Shown piece by piece: positions 24,840 through 33,297 of a DNA stretch of 47,427 bases. The DNA lies in the IMG/VR virus record IMGVR_UViG_3300022885_000538, positions 1 to 47,427 of that record; one strand, written 5' to 3'. How positions within the stretch are numbered: position 1 is the stretch's first letter; every line of letters begins with the position of its first letter. Below the pieces are notes generated by a model. The model did no database searches and was not told where the DNA came from. It worked only from the letters and a program-made list of their open reading frames with translations. The translations under genes and the position numbers were made by a program. The DNA comes from a virus.

Positions 24840-27011
24840 TTAATTACTCGCTGATTCTAGTGATAAGGCAGAAATCGATTGACCTGATGTTAATGCGACA
24901 CGTATGTATATTTCATTAGTAGCTGTACTAGATGAAGATACTGTACCGAAAGTTGCAGTTGTTGATTCGTTACTGACAGAACTATCTGTAGTAACTGTAC
25001 CACCTAAAGCACAACCGTCTGAACCGTTGCCCCCTGCACCCGTATTTGCTCCTGGAATTCCTGAGCCTCCATATGCTATTGACATATCTACCCAGCCATT
25101 TAGATTAGATGCTGAGTCAATTGATGATCCAGGTACTGCTACCCAAAGACCTGCCAATGTTCCTGAAAATTTAACATCAAATTTAGAAACTGATGTTCTG
25201 ATTACTTTAAAAGTAAAGTACTGTGTTCCTGATCTTCCTGCTGATAGATCAGGTCCTACTGGTAAGAACCCAGCTGAGTAGTCTACTTGATTGTGTGCTA
25301 ATACGTCTGCGACAACCGTAGAATCATAAACTTGTAATGTTCCTGATTCACTATCAAATGCTGATGCACTAGCAGAGTAAGAAGGAGTATCGGCTGATCC
25401 AGGGTTAACAATTCGGTAAGCTAATCCTGATCCTGAACCAACAGTCGATCCGATATAGACGTTTGCTTCTTCAATTCGTGAAGAAGAGGAAGCAGTTCCT
25501 GTTTTATAAAGAATAGTGTCGCTAGGCGTGAATGCCTGTGAGCCTGAAGCATAAGAGTTGTAGCACTGCACTGATGGTCCTGCACCGCTTGAGCCGAATC
25601 CCGAAATAACTGAAGCAGTTGTTGATACTGCTTGAGTTCCTGATGCTACTAGTAAGTTCCGCGCTAACGGAGTTGTAACTCCTGCCGTTGCATATGTTAC
25701 GCTAGTCGGGCTTCCAAACGCACCGCCACTTGAACCCTGAATGAATGTATCACTTGTTGGGTACATGTCACCAGACAATCTGTTGACAGCAAAAGATATT
25801 GGGAATACGTTAGTGTTGTTGTAGTGAGGCACAGTTGAACTATATGTGTAACTTGGTGATGCATCTGCGGTGAATACTACAGAACTAAACTGTGGCGTTC
25901 CTGGACTACTTGAATCATAGTACCAATCAGGAGTATTTGTGTCACTTGTTACTGAGTCTGTGATTTGTACTTCGTTCCAACCAGCTGATATGCCTGAACC
26001 AGCAGAATCTGCTGTAAAGACTGACCAGAAACCTACCGCTACATTTGAATCTACTTCGTTATAGTCTACGTTGTTTGTAATAATTAAGTTACTATATGTG
26101 CCATCACCGTCGAGTGATCCTGTTAGTGTTCTTGATCCTGCTGATACACCGTTCAATAACAACGTGATAAGCCCTGAGTCGCCAGGCCCCGAGTTAGAAA
26201 TTGCATTTGTTGTATAAGTTGATGTTCTTCGTACTTTGCTTACTGATGATCCACCTGCAACAGATTTACCACCGGTATCTGTATTGTCAGTTTGAGTGAA
26301 GTCTGTCATGCGATATGTAGACAGACTTTGCACTGATAAAGTTTGTGAAGCTGGGAAGTCAGGTGGACTTGATGGAACAAGTTTTCCTAATACTTGGTTC
26401 AATTGCGCAATCGAATTAGAGACCGAAGATGACGTAGTTAATGTCAATGCATTTGAAGTCAAGGAACCCTGAGTCGGAGTACCTAGGGAAACCGCAATTG
26501 CCCCAGAAGAACTAGGAACTGTAATGATTCCTGATACATTAAGTGTTCCTACAATATTTGCGCCAGTAGATGTAATATTACCAACAGCTACACCACCAGA
26601 GTTTAGTTCAATGTTGCCACCTGATGTTGCTATACGAACATTAGATGTTCCGTTTTGTATGCCTGTTGCATCGATGCCTGTTAAGTTAGCACCGTCTCCA
26701 AAGAATGCGGTCGCAGTCAGATTACCAGTTAAATCTACATTGCTATTAGTTTTGTTAATGGTGAATGTAGAAACACCGCCAAATGACTCAGCATCATTAA
26801 ACTGTATGTTTGTATTTGCACCACCTGGATCTGATAAATCCCAAATAACACCGTTTGCGTAATAGAGGTTGTCTGTTAGGACACCCAGTGCCGCGATATT
26901 TGCTATAAATGTCGCGCCATTTGTAGTAATGTATCCATTACTAAGTATAATATTTGCGGGCGTTTCTCCGACCGAGAAGCCTGCTACTGAATTAAATGCT
27001 TTGATTGCCAT
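24840..27011 (-). CDS. Fiber/adhesin paralog, 723 aa
   Basis: The N-terminus MAIKAFNSVAGFSVGETP is shared with the 519-residue protein. Residues about 50-100 carry the common module YYANGVIWDLSDPGGANTNIQF. A GDGANLTGIDATGIQNGTSNV element also found in the 1246-residue paralog follows. The central 400 residues are unique and Ser/Thr-rich. Near the C-terminus there is a Gly-rich loop segment (GIPGANTGAGGNGSDGCALGG), reminiscent of Gly-rich host-binding tips. A Shine-Dalgarno GGAG and a late box CATAAATA (27039-27046) precede it, so it heads the run 723-1246-519. Confidence 0.82.
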   Translation of the reverse strand: MAIKAFNSVAGFSVGETPANIILSNGYITTNGATFIANIAALGVLTDNLYYANGVIWDLSDPGGANTNIQFNDAESFGGVSTFTINKTNSNVDLTGNLTATAFFGDGANLTGIDATGIQNGTSNVRIATSGGNIELNSGGVAVGNITSTGANIVGTLNVSGIITVPSSSGAIAVSLGTPTQGSLTSNALTLTTSSSVSNSIAQLNQVLGKLVPSSPPDFPASQTLSVQSLSTYRMTDFTQTDNTDTGGKSVAGGSSVSKVRRTSTYTTNAISNSGPGDSGLITLLLNGVSAGSRTLTGSLDGDGTYSNLIITNNVDYNEVDSNVAVGFWSVFTADSAGSGISAGWNEVQITDSVTSDTNTPDWYYDSSSPGTPQFSSVVFTADASPSYTYSSTVPHYNNTNVFPISFAVNRLSGDMYPTSDTFIQGSSGGAFGSPTSVTYATAGVTTPLARNLLVASGTQAVSTTASVISGFGSSGAGPSVQCYNSYASGSQAFTPSDTILYKTGTASSSSRIEEANVYIGSTVGSGSGLAYRIVNPGSADTPSYSASASAFDSESGTLQVYDSTVVADVLAHNQVDYSAGFLPVGPDLSAGRSGTQYFTFKVIRTSVSKFDVKFSGTLAGLWVAVPGSSIDSASNLNGWVDMSIAYGGSGIPGANTGAGGNGSDGCALGGTVTTDSSVSNESTTATFGTVSSSSTATNEIYIRVALTSGQSISALSLESASN

Positions 27012-27038
27012 GTTAGGTCTCCGAATAAACTATATCTG

Positions 27039-27046
27039 TATTTATG
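27039..27046 (-). promoter_or_regulatory. Late promoter box CATAAATA before the 723-aa fiber gene
   Basis: CATAAATACAG on the minus strand about 28 bases before ATG 27011; the gene has a GGAG ribosome site between box and start. Confidence 0.55.
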
Positions 27047-27113
27047 ACATAGGCAAAAAAAATGGACCTAAAAGTACCCAATCTTGCAATTTTTTATTGT
27101 TATGTGAAGAGGT

Positions 27114-28643
27114 TTAAAAACTTGCGTATTCTTCTACCACTATTTTGTAATTAATAATGTTTGTTGTAGCTGGTGTGGCATACACAACAATTTGTGCATT
27201 TCTAAAGGAATCTCCAGGTACATATGTAATCGCAAAGTCAGCCAGTAGACTTCCTACTGATATGGAAGCATATTCTGTGTAGTGAACCGTCGTTCCGAAT
27301 ATCGCAGAAGTTATTTTAGAGGTCTGTCTACTAGATGTTCCAGTGTCTGTCGCAATAATAGTATAATCCACCCCAGAAACACTTGATGCCTCAGTCGCGC
27401 CTATTTCTACCGCACTTATCGTTGCCGTAGTGCCTGATTTTATTTTTGTTGTTCTAAATGCATACGCACCAGAGCCAACTACGAACGTGTTAGCAGAGAA
27501 TGTTCCTGCCATTGTTGCTTGATTCGTTACAGAATTATAAACAAAGTTTGCAGTGCCACCAAACAAACCAGCATCATTAAACTGCATTTGTGTGTTAGCT
27601 CCACCAGGAGTACCACCTCCACCTCCGCCACCTTGTATAGTCCACGAAAGATTACCCGAGCCGTTTGTTGCTAATACATATCCGTTTAATCCACCGTCAA
27701 TGTGTAAATTAGCAATTGGCAATTGAACGTTAGGAGAGTTTTGTAAGTTTGCATTACCTGACATTGTAAGATTGCCAAGAGTACTAATTATTACTGGTCC
27801 AGTAAATGTAGAAGTTTCGGTTACTGCAATATTGCTTGCACCAATGTTGCCTGTTACTGACAGTCCACCAGCCCCTATTTGCAGTGTTGTCAACGTACCC
27901 ACTGATGTAATGTTAGGTTGTGCGGCAGTGACTACATTACCTGCAAAGTTAGCATAATTTGCTGTTAATTCGGCTGTAATGGGAGCAAAAACTCCATTGC
28001 CGTATAATATTTGTGTTGTGCTACCGTTTAAATTAATAGCAGATATGTTACCGATGCCTACAATGTTAGCATAGGTAACATTAGAGATATTACCGCCTTC
28101 TCCAGCAATATGAATAGCAGATAGTAAATCAGTCGTGTTGTCGTAAGTGAAGCCTGCATCTCCGCCAAAATCACCTGCGTTATTGAACTGTACTTGAGTG
28201 TTTGCACCACCTGGATTACCAGATCCGCCACCACCACCTGATTGGGCTGTCCAAGACAAGTCACCTGCACCGTCTGTTTGCAAAACATAGCCATTTGTTC
28301 CACCTGTTATAGTGATACCAGTGACTGGACCTAAATCTGTGTTGTTCGAAATAACTAAGTTAGTCGCAGTTAGTGTTTTTGTAATATCATTGAATGTGAG
28401 AGCAGAGTCTCCTTCAAAATCACCACCGTCGTTGTATTGTATTTGTGTGTTTGCTCCACCAGGATCACTGCTGAATGGTACTCCATTCGCATAGAAAAAG
28501 TTGTTTGCGTATACACTGTTAGATGTGACGTTTCCTGCAGGGTAGTTAACATTAGTAACTACGTCTCCAGATGCGTTTGTTAGATCAACTGGTGGTAGTC
28601 CGGTTGAGTATCCTGTTAACGAGTTAAATTTATCAGCGGCCAT
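27114..28643 (-). CDS. Fiber/adhesin paralog, 509 aa
   Basis: It begins MAADKFNSLTGYSTGLPP, a divergent form of the paralog N-terminus. It has three copies of the module PGGANTQIQYNDGGDFEGD-type, each spaced by Gly-rich segments (SGGGGGSGNPGG, GGGGGGTPGG) that look like hinges. AAQPNITSVGTLTTLQIG links it to the 1507-residue protein. The C-terminal 130 residues form a beta-rich head (AYAFRTTKIKSGTTATISAVEIG onward). It is the first gene of the fiber island. The late box CATAAATA (28671-28678) lies about 28 bases upstream. Confidence 0.82.
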   Translation of the reverse strand: MAADKFNSLTGYSTGLPPVDLTNASGDVVTNVNYPAGNVTSNSVYANNFFYANGVPFSSDPGGANTQIQYNDGGDFEGDSALTFNDITKTLTATNLVISNNTDLGPVTGITITGGTNGYVLQTDGAGDLSWTAQSGGGGGSGNPGGANTQVQFNNAGDFGGDAGFTYDNTTDLLSAIHIAGEGGNISNVTYANIVGIGNISAINLNGSTTQILYGNGVFAPITAELTANYANFAGNVVTAAQPNITSVGTLTTLQIGAGGLSVTGNIGASNIAVTETSTFTGPVIISTLGNLTMSGNANLQNSPNVQLPIANLHIDGGLNGYVLATNGSGNLSWTIQGGGGGGGTPGGANTQMQFNDAGLFGGTANFVYNSVTNQATMAGTFSANTFVVGSGAYAFRTTKIKSGTTATISAVEIGATEASSVSGVDYTIIATDTGTSSRQTSKITSAIFGTTVHYTEYASISVGSLLADFAITYVPGDSFRNAQIVVYATPATTNIINYKIVVEEYASF

Positions 28644-28670
28644 GTAAGAATTTCCATTAGTTTTATCTTG

Positions 28671-28678
28671 TATTTATG
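28671..28678 (-). promoter_or_regulatory. Late promoter box CATAAATA before the 509-aa fiber gene
   Basis: CATAAATAC on the minus strand 28 bases before ATG 28643. It overlaps the upstream candidate ATG (28676) of the plus-strand zinc protein, which argues that the latter starts at 28742. Confidence 0.55.
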
Positions 28679-28728
28679 CTATTATCTAAAAAAAGTTTGA
28701 CCAAAAAAAGAACCCGGCAGAACTTTTT

Positions 28729-28741
28729 AATAAATAATAGT
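28729..28741 (+). promoter_or_regulatory. Late-type box AATAAATA, leaderless arrangement
   Basis: AATAAATA (28729-28736) followed by 5 bases and ATG 28742, with no Shine-Dalgarno. Same spacing as at 1404, 35105 and 36911. Confidence 0.5.
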
Positions 28742-29104
28742 ATGCTTACAAAACAGCCAATACGGCCCAAATGCAGTAAATGCACTCTTTCATATGCTAA
28801 ATCAAACGGAATAAGTAAACGTGGGTTTCAGAAATGGCACAAATATTGCGTAGCATGTGCTAAGGCTATGTATAACAAGAAATTTGTACACTTGCAACAC
28901 AAGACTCACATGTGCTTCGAGTGTGGTTTTATACCAGAAGACCTAATTCAATTAGATGTTATTTTCAAAGACGGAAATCCATCCAATAAACAACTCGGAA
29001 ACATACTATCAATATGTTCCAACTGTAATAGAGTAAGAAGGAAGAGATTAAGAGAGGCGCTAAAGCTATTAGATATATCGGTTGACTCAGAGATTAGAAT
29101 TTAA
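28742..29104 (+). CDS. Degenerate HNH-type zinc-finger protein
   Basis: A 120-residue protein with paired cysteines: CSKC (11-14), CVAC (36-39), CFEC (58-61) and CSNC (92-95). The C-terminal half follows the HNH layout (CFECG, then LDVIFKDGNPSNKQLGNILSICSNCNR). At the place where active HNH nucleases have a DH pair (LDVDHIDGN), this has IF, and the final CxxCH is CxxCN. It therefore keeps the zinc fold but lacks catalytic His residues; probable role is nucleic-acid binding. It is the only plus-strand gene among minus-strand genes here and overlaps the next gene tail-to-tail by 11 bases. An in-frame ATG at 28676 would add 22 basic residues but overlaps the opposite promoter. Confidence 0.7.
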   Translation: MLTKQPIRPKCSKCTLSYAKSNGISKRGFQKWHKYCVACAKAMYNKKFVHLQHKTHMCFECGFIPEDLIQLDVIFKDGNPSNKQLGNILSICSNCNRVRRKRLREALKLLDISVDSEIRI

Positions 29105-29807
29105 TTTCTTCGATTTTATTATACCAATGATTATAATATGTCGAAAGTCTTTCTCTATCATACCCTTCGATACCTAGTATAGTATACATTTCTTTAATAG
29201 CGTCGAGTGTTTCTTCTTCTGATTCGTATTTTCTTACATCGAATTCATAGACAACATTAGAAAGTGATCTCATTTCTTCTAAATTTGCATCATGATCAGC
29301 TAATCGATCATAGAAGATTCTGATTTGTGGGTCATTCTTTGCTCGTTTTTTTACATATTCATGTGGATTGATAAACAATATAATATTTGCATTCTTCCAA
29401 ATCTTTTTAATCTCGATAACTTCTGGATTAAAATGTGTTGCTATAAAAAATTTATGATCTCCATATGATATGTCTTTGACAAATGAATTATATGAAATAC
29501 CGCGCCATGGATCAGTGTATTCTTTCTTATCCACCCCAAAAAATTTGTTATCTGTAATATCAAGATCATTCCAGAAGACGCCTTTCTTTATGTCAGATAA
29601 TTGCTCTAAAAGATAATTTAGTTTATCGTCTGGAGAAAACTCGCCCCTGAGTTGTGCTTCTGTCAATTCTTTGTGACCGAAAAAGCCATGGTCAGATAGA
29701 CCTAAACAGTTAGCCATAAATTTGCCACCTGAATAATTGTGAAACCAGATAATAGTTAGGTTAGTTGTTTCTAAATTGCATTCTTCGGGTTTGACTCGCA
29801 CACGCAT
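29094..29807 (-). CDS. Sulfotransferase-like/P-loop-like hypothetical protein (237 aa)
   Basis: Not firmly recognised. The N-terminal strand-loop IIWFHNYSGGKFMANCLGLS resembles the phosphosulfate-binding loop region of sulfotransferase-like proteins. The C-terminal part (YTILGIEGYDRERLSTYYNHWYN) resembles their terminal helices. HKFFIATHF and NANIILFINPHEYVKKRA fit the central alternating strand/helix order. The canonical PAPS motif is not clear, so the assignment is tentative. It lies 4 bases after the 323-residue gene and is likely co-transcribed with it. Confidence 0.55.
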   Translation of the reverse strand: MRVRVKPEECNLETTNLTIIWFHNYSGGKFMANCLGLSDHGFFGHKELTEAQLRGEFSPDDKLNYLLEQLSDIKKGVFWNDLDITDNKFFGVDKKEYTDPWRGISYNSFVKDISYGDHKFFIATHFNPEVIEIKKIWKNANIILFINPHEYVKKRAKNDPQIRIFYDRLADHDANLEEMRSLSNVVYEFDVRKYESEEETLDAIKEMYTILGIEGYDRERLSTYYNHWYNKIEEIKF

Positions 29808-29811
29808 AATG

Positions 29812-30783
29812 TTATACTATTTCTTCTCCGTCCTCGCCTGTGCTTTGATCGAAGTCTTTGTACGGTTCTGCTTCTTCGTCGTTAACGACAGGAGGTTCAC
29901 TGATTGGTTCTATATTAGAATCAACCTCACCTGGATTATCAATCGTACCAACTTCTCCTACGATTTCATTTGCGGATATATTGAGTTGAACGGTAGTCGC
30001 ATTCTCTATCTTTCTCTGGTCTTCTTCATATTCTAGCATCTCGTCATAATTGTCCCAGCTCTCCACCATCCTAGGTCCACCTTCAACATATAGTTCACGA
30101 AAGTCATGCCATTTCAGATTGAGATAACCAACAGAGACATAAAAGCCTTTGTTATCGGTCTCGTTACAACTATAATCTGGTTCGATTTGCACTCTATCGT
30201 AATATCCACATTCTAACATATCACCGATATTTGTTTCAGTTGCACTATAACAAAATTTAACAGGGTCAAAGTCTTCGCCGTCTGTTTCAACATAATATGC
30301 GGCAAAGCCACCTTTCTCATCGCTGTGGTATACTAATACTGGTTTTACATGCTCATCAATGTCTGCTTGTGATAAATGGTCGGTTACCTCATACATCTCA
30401 CTGCGGTGATATGCTTCTCTGCTATACAATTGATGAGGTTCGAACACAACGGTTTCGCCAATACTCTCTTCGAATGAGTCATCATCACTAGAGTATTTTA
30501 CTTCAGTTACCGTAAATCCACCATCTATCCATGCGTTATTAAGATGCTCGATGTCATCAATATCATTCCAGGCTGGTTGGTAATCTTTATTAGCAGTCGG
30601 ATGAGGAGCGCCTTCAATCCGCATAGATGGGTCTTCAAACTCGTAACTTTGCAAATGTGTTATAAGATCGTTTTCCGTCTGGTCATTATTAAGAAAGAAT
30701 TCTACAAACTCTTTAGTGACTGTGCCAATAGTTAATTCACCTCCGCGGTGACCACCTTCAATTCTAAATTTTCTTTTTGCCAT
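29812..30783 (-). CDS. Acidic hypothetical protein (323 aa) behind a consensus host promoter
   Basis: Function unknown. The first 20 residues (MAKRKFRIEGGHRGGELTIG) are basic and Gly-rich; the rest is strongly acidic, with many Asp/Glu, and the last 70 residues (from about NEIVGEV) look disordered. Aromatic-rich segments such as NKGFYVSVGYLNLKWHDFREL suggest a folded centre. It has AGGAG before the ATG, a late-type box GTAAATAC and a perfect TTGACA-N17-TATAAT promoter. It sits directly downstream of the gp23 terminator, so it is insulated from capsid transcription and is probably expressed early as well. An acidic host-takeover or DNA-mimic role is possible but speculative. Confidence 0.75.
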   Translation of the reverse strand: MAKRKFRIEGGHRGGELTIGTVTKEFVEFFLNNDQTENDLITHLQSYEFEDPSMRIEGAPHPTANKDYQPAWNDIDDIEHLNNAWIDGGFTVTEVKYSSDDDSFEESIGETVVFEPHQLYSREAYHRSEMYEVTDHLSQADIDEHVKPVLVYHSDEKGGFAAYYVETDGEDFDPVKFCYSATETNIGDMLECGYYDRVQIEPDYSCNETDNKGFYVSVGYLNLKWHDFRELYVEGGPRMVESWDNYDEMLEYEEDQRKIENATTVQLNISANEIVGEVGTIDNPGEVDSNIEPISEPPVVNDEEAEPYKDFDQSTGEDGEEIV

Positions 30784-30807
30784 AACAATTCTCTCCTAAA
30801 TGTGTAG

Positions 30808-30814
30808 TATTTAC
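30808..30814 (-). promoter_or_regulatory. Late-type box GTAAATA before the 323-aa gene
   Basis: GTAAATACTACAC on the minus strand lies between the sigma-70 -10 element and the ribosome site, so late polymerase could also start here. Confidence 0.4.
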
Positions 30815-30817
30815 GTG

Positions 30818-30846
30818 ATTATACACACAAAAGAATAATATGTCAA
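30818..30846 (-). promoter_or_regulatory. Perfect consensus sigma-70 promoter TTGACA-N17-TATAAT
   Basis: On the minus strand TTGACA (30841-30846) and TATAAT (30818-30823) are separated by exactly 17 bases. Both hexamers are identical to the E. coli consensus. It drives the 323-residue gene and probably the 237-residue gene. Confidence 0.9.
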
Positions 30847-30863
30847 GTTATTTTGGACAACCA

Positions 30864-30897
30864 CAAAAAAAGGAAGAGCCTAAAAGACTCTTCCTTA
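30864..30897 (-). terminator. Rho-independent terminator after the major capsid gene
   Basis: On the minus strand AAGGAAGAGTC-TTTTA-GGCTCTTCCTT forms an 11-pair stem (one G-T), followed directly by a run of T. It ends gp23 transcription. Confidence 0.92.
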
Positions 30898-30934
30898 AAC
30901 TTGTAACTTATAAGTTGATTATCAGATAATCGAC

Positions 30935-32134
30935 TTACGAGAATGTTAAGTTTTGAACTGCGATCTCGCCTAAATAGTCAGCCGCATTACCGAAAGATGA
31001 TGCAGTGTTAGTTAGTTCCACGTATCCGTAACGAGTCATGAACGACACGACTGGTTCGAATGTTTGTGGATCGAGTACAACTCCACTGCTCATTAATGGA
31101 ATATATGGGCAATAGAAAGCCGCCGCATCTGTCTCAGATGAACCTTTGTATCCAACCAATACTGCTTGAGTATCAGGTGCATAAGAGTCAACGAAAACAC
31201 GCATAGCGCCGTTCAACGTACCAACAAACTTAGTGTTAGTAGGAGCTTCAAAAGTTCCTTCAGTTGTACGAGCAAATGCTGATGTAGTAGCAGATTGTAA
31301 CACAGTTAAGGCCGCAGAACTCACAACAGCCCAGTTACCTGCGCCTCTACGTGTTCTTTGAGCAATCAAGTTTGCAACTCTGTTAATAAGAACGGCCAAA
31401 GCGGCATGTTCGTCACCAACGTAAGTAGCAGTACCTGATACAGCTGCCTGGTTAAAAGTGAATTCAGTTGCCGCTAACGTTCTAAGAGATAACAAAATCT
31501 CCTGATCGATTTCAGCAGTGATTTCTTGTGCTAAAGCAGCCATAATTTCTGCTTCAACGTCGATGCCGTGCTGAGACTGTGCGTCCTGAGCGGCTTCGAA
31601 TGTCCAACGTGCTTGCAACTTACGTGACTTCGCTTCAACAGCTTGTCTTAAGATTTGCACACTGATTTGCTTACCGCCGTTACCTTCTAAAATTGCTGTA
31701 TCTGCACCTGTGTAAGATGCTGAAGTTCCAGCCGCCTGAGCAGTACGCGAATACGCCTGGGCAATTTTGAACGGTGATAGTGCTTCTTCACCAGCTGTTA
31801 CCGAAGTAGCGGCTGCTGAGTTGTCAGTCAATGACTGAGCGTAACGAACACGCAAGGTGTGAATCTGTCCAACAGGACCAGTCATTGGCTGAACGCCGAC
31901 TAGTTCGTTAGCAATAACAGTCGGCATAACCCGTCTGATTACTGGTAAGATTACACGATTAAGTGTTGCTATATTTCCTGCTCCGGTACTACCTGCGGTA
32001 GCATTCTCATTTAAGAGACCTTTGCGAGTGTTTTCGAGGATCACACCCATTGTTGAACGGCGAGTTCCTTTTAAGCCTTCTAACAGGGCGTCTTTGGTCT
32101 CACCCCAACGGCTTTCTAAGAGTACTTTTGACAT
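30935..32134 (-). CDS. 23: Major capsid protein gp23
   Basis: A 399-residue T4-type major capsid protein. The N-terminal prohead segment (MSKVLLESRWGETKDAL...LLNENATAGSTGAG) is followed by the highly conserved region LNRVILPVIRRVMPTVIANELVGVQPMTGPVG (split here: ILPVIRRVMPT, ELVGVQPMTGPVG). T4 gp23 loses its N-terminal propeptide to gp21; a Glu-ending site such as LLNE near residue 44 is a candidate for that cut. Shine-Dalgarno AGGAG is present. It follows gp22 in the standard 20-21-22-23 order and is ended by a strong terminator. Confidence 0.98.
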   Translation of the reverse strand: MSKVLLESRWGETKDALLEGLKGTRRSTMGVILENTRKGLLNENATAGSTGAGNIATLNRVILPVIRRVMPTVIANELVGVQPMTGPVGQIHTLRVRYAQSLTDNSAAATSVTAGEEALSPFKIAQAYSRTAQAAGTSASYTGADTAILEGNGGKQISVQILRQAVEAKSRKLQARWTFEAAQDAQSQHGIDVEAEIMAALAQEITAEIDQEILLSLRTLAATEFTFNQAAVSGTATYVGDEHAALAVLINRVANLIAQRTRRGAGNWAVVSSAALTVLQSATTSAFARTTEGTFEAPTNTKFVGTLNGAMRVFVDSYAPDTQAVLVGYKGSSETDAAAFYCPYIPLMSSGVVLDPQTFEPVVSFMTRYGYVELTNTASSFGNAADYLGEIAVQNLTFS

Positions 32135-32167
32135 GGTTTATTTCTCCTAATCAATGTCGAGTTTAAA

Positions 32168-33271
32168 TTAAAGCCCTGCCAGGCGTTTTAGGTCAATGAC
32201 ATTATCTCTATTGTCATCTACTTCAATTTCTTTTTCCTTGGCAGATTTATTACCGGTTTGAACAGTTGAAACAGATTCAGTAAGAGAAGCCTTTTTCGCT
32301 TTTCCACTTCCTTCGTTCAATACTGCTGGTAAATACTTATCAAATGTGTTCTTCAGCTTTAGCGTCTGAACACTTTCTAATAAAGATCGCATTACTTCAG
32401 CCTTCTCTTTGTTCAAAGACGAGACCAGTTGGTCCAATGCCTTCTCACGCTGAGTAGATTCTTTAATAATGTTTGCTTCACGTTCCTTTGACTCAATGAT
32501 CCTATTTGCATTCGCAAGTTTGACCTTTGACTCTGCTAGTTCTTTTTCTTTACCACTTAATACAGAAACGATGTTACGTGTTTCAGCCTTATCATTTAGA
32601 TAAGTAGTGCTGAATTCACCTGCGAATGTTTCAAATATCTTGCGGCCGAAGGTATTCTCCCTAGCTGTTTTAATATCTTCTTTAAGTTGTGACAATTCAC
32701 CTTTGAGATGTGAGGCAACAGAAGTTCCAATTCTTCGAGAACTTTCGACAATAAATTTCGCCTTAAGTCTTTCGAGTTGGTTACGACCTTCTGCAACTAA
32801 CTTGACACGTTGTTCAACCACTGCTTGTCTATCCTGAGCAAATTCTTTGATCTCTTTAGACAATGCATGTATGATAAATTTTTGAAGTTTATCTTGGTTT
32901 TCTAACTGAATCTTACGATCAGAGCGTAGTTCTTTAATTTCTTCTGCTAACTTAGTTACCATAAAGTTATTAAATTTCTTTGCACTTTCTGAAAGTTTCA
33001 ATTTTGCTTTAACGCGATCTTCGCTGATTGCTTTCTTCTCATCATGGAATTCTTTAATTTCCTCTGATAGAGAATTAGTTACCATCTTATCAAGGGCTTC
33101 AACCATCACGCTTCTATCATGTTCGTATCTATTAGCAAACTCGTTTCTGAGTTCCCCACGAACTTGATCCTTTGCTTCATCCAGCTTCTGTACCCAGGTG
33201 GTGTTTAACTCACCAGCTACATCTTCTGTGATCAGACCCGAATCAATTAATGGTTGTATAGCATCTAACAT
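32168..33271 (-). CDS. 22: Prohead core scaffold protein gp22
   Basis: A 367-residue, almost wholly helical protein with long charged coiled coils (residues about 30-300) with recurring units such as SLSEEIKEFHDEKKAISEDRV, KLAEEIKELRSDRK and ALSKEIKEFAQDRQAV, spaced roughly 45 residues apart. This is a repeated helical hairpin typical of marine T4-like gp22. It forms the inner core on which gp23 assembles and is removed by gp21. The gene lies between gp21 (22-base gap) and gp23. A late box CTAAATA overlaps the gp21 stop region. Confidence 0.92.
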   Translation of the reverse strand: MLDAIQPLIDSGLITEDVAGELNTTWVQKLDEAKDQVRGELRNEFANRYEHDRSVMVEALDKMVTNSLSEEIKEFHDEKKAISEDRVKAKLKLSESAKKFNNFMVTKLAEEIKELRSDRKIQLENQDKLQKFIIHALSKEIKEFAQDRQAVVEQRVKLVAEGRNQLERLKAKFIVESSRRIGTSVASHLKGELSQLKEDIKTARENTFGRKIFETFAGEFSTTYLNDKAETRNIVSVLSGKEKELAESKVKLANANRIIESKEREANIIKESTQREKALDQLVSSLNKEKAEVMRSLLESVQTLKLKNTFDKYLPAVLNEGSGKAKKASLTESVSTVQTGNKSAKEKEIEVDDNRDNVIDLKRLAGL

Positions 33272-33290
33272 GCTGTTTTCCCCTCTATAT

Positions 33291-33297
33291 TATTTAG
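33291..33297 (-). promoter_or_regulatory. Late promoter box CTAAATA before gp22
   Basis: CTAAATAATATAG on the minus strand about 19 bases before the gp22 ATG, overlapping the end of gp21; a GAGGGG ribosome site follows. Confidence 0.6.

Noticed and set aside
14935-28643. Diversity-generating retroelement acting on the fiber genes
   Set aside because: No reverse transcriptase gene or template repeat was found in the window; variation can be explained by tandem repeats.
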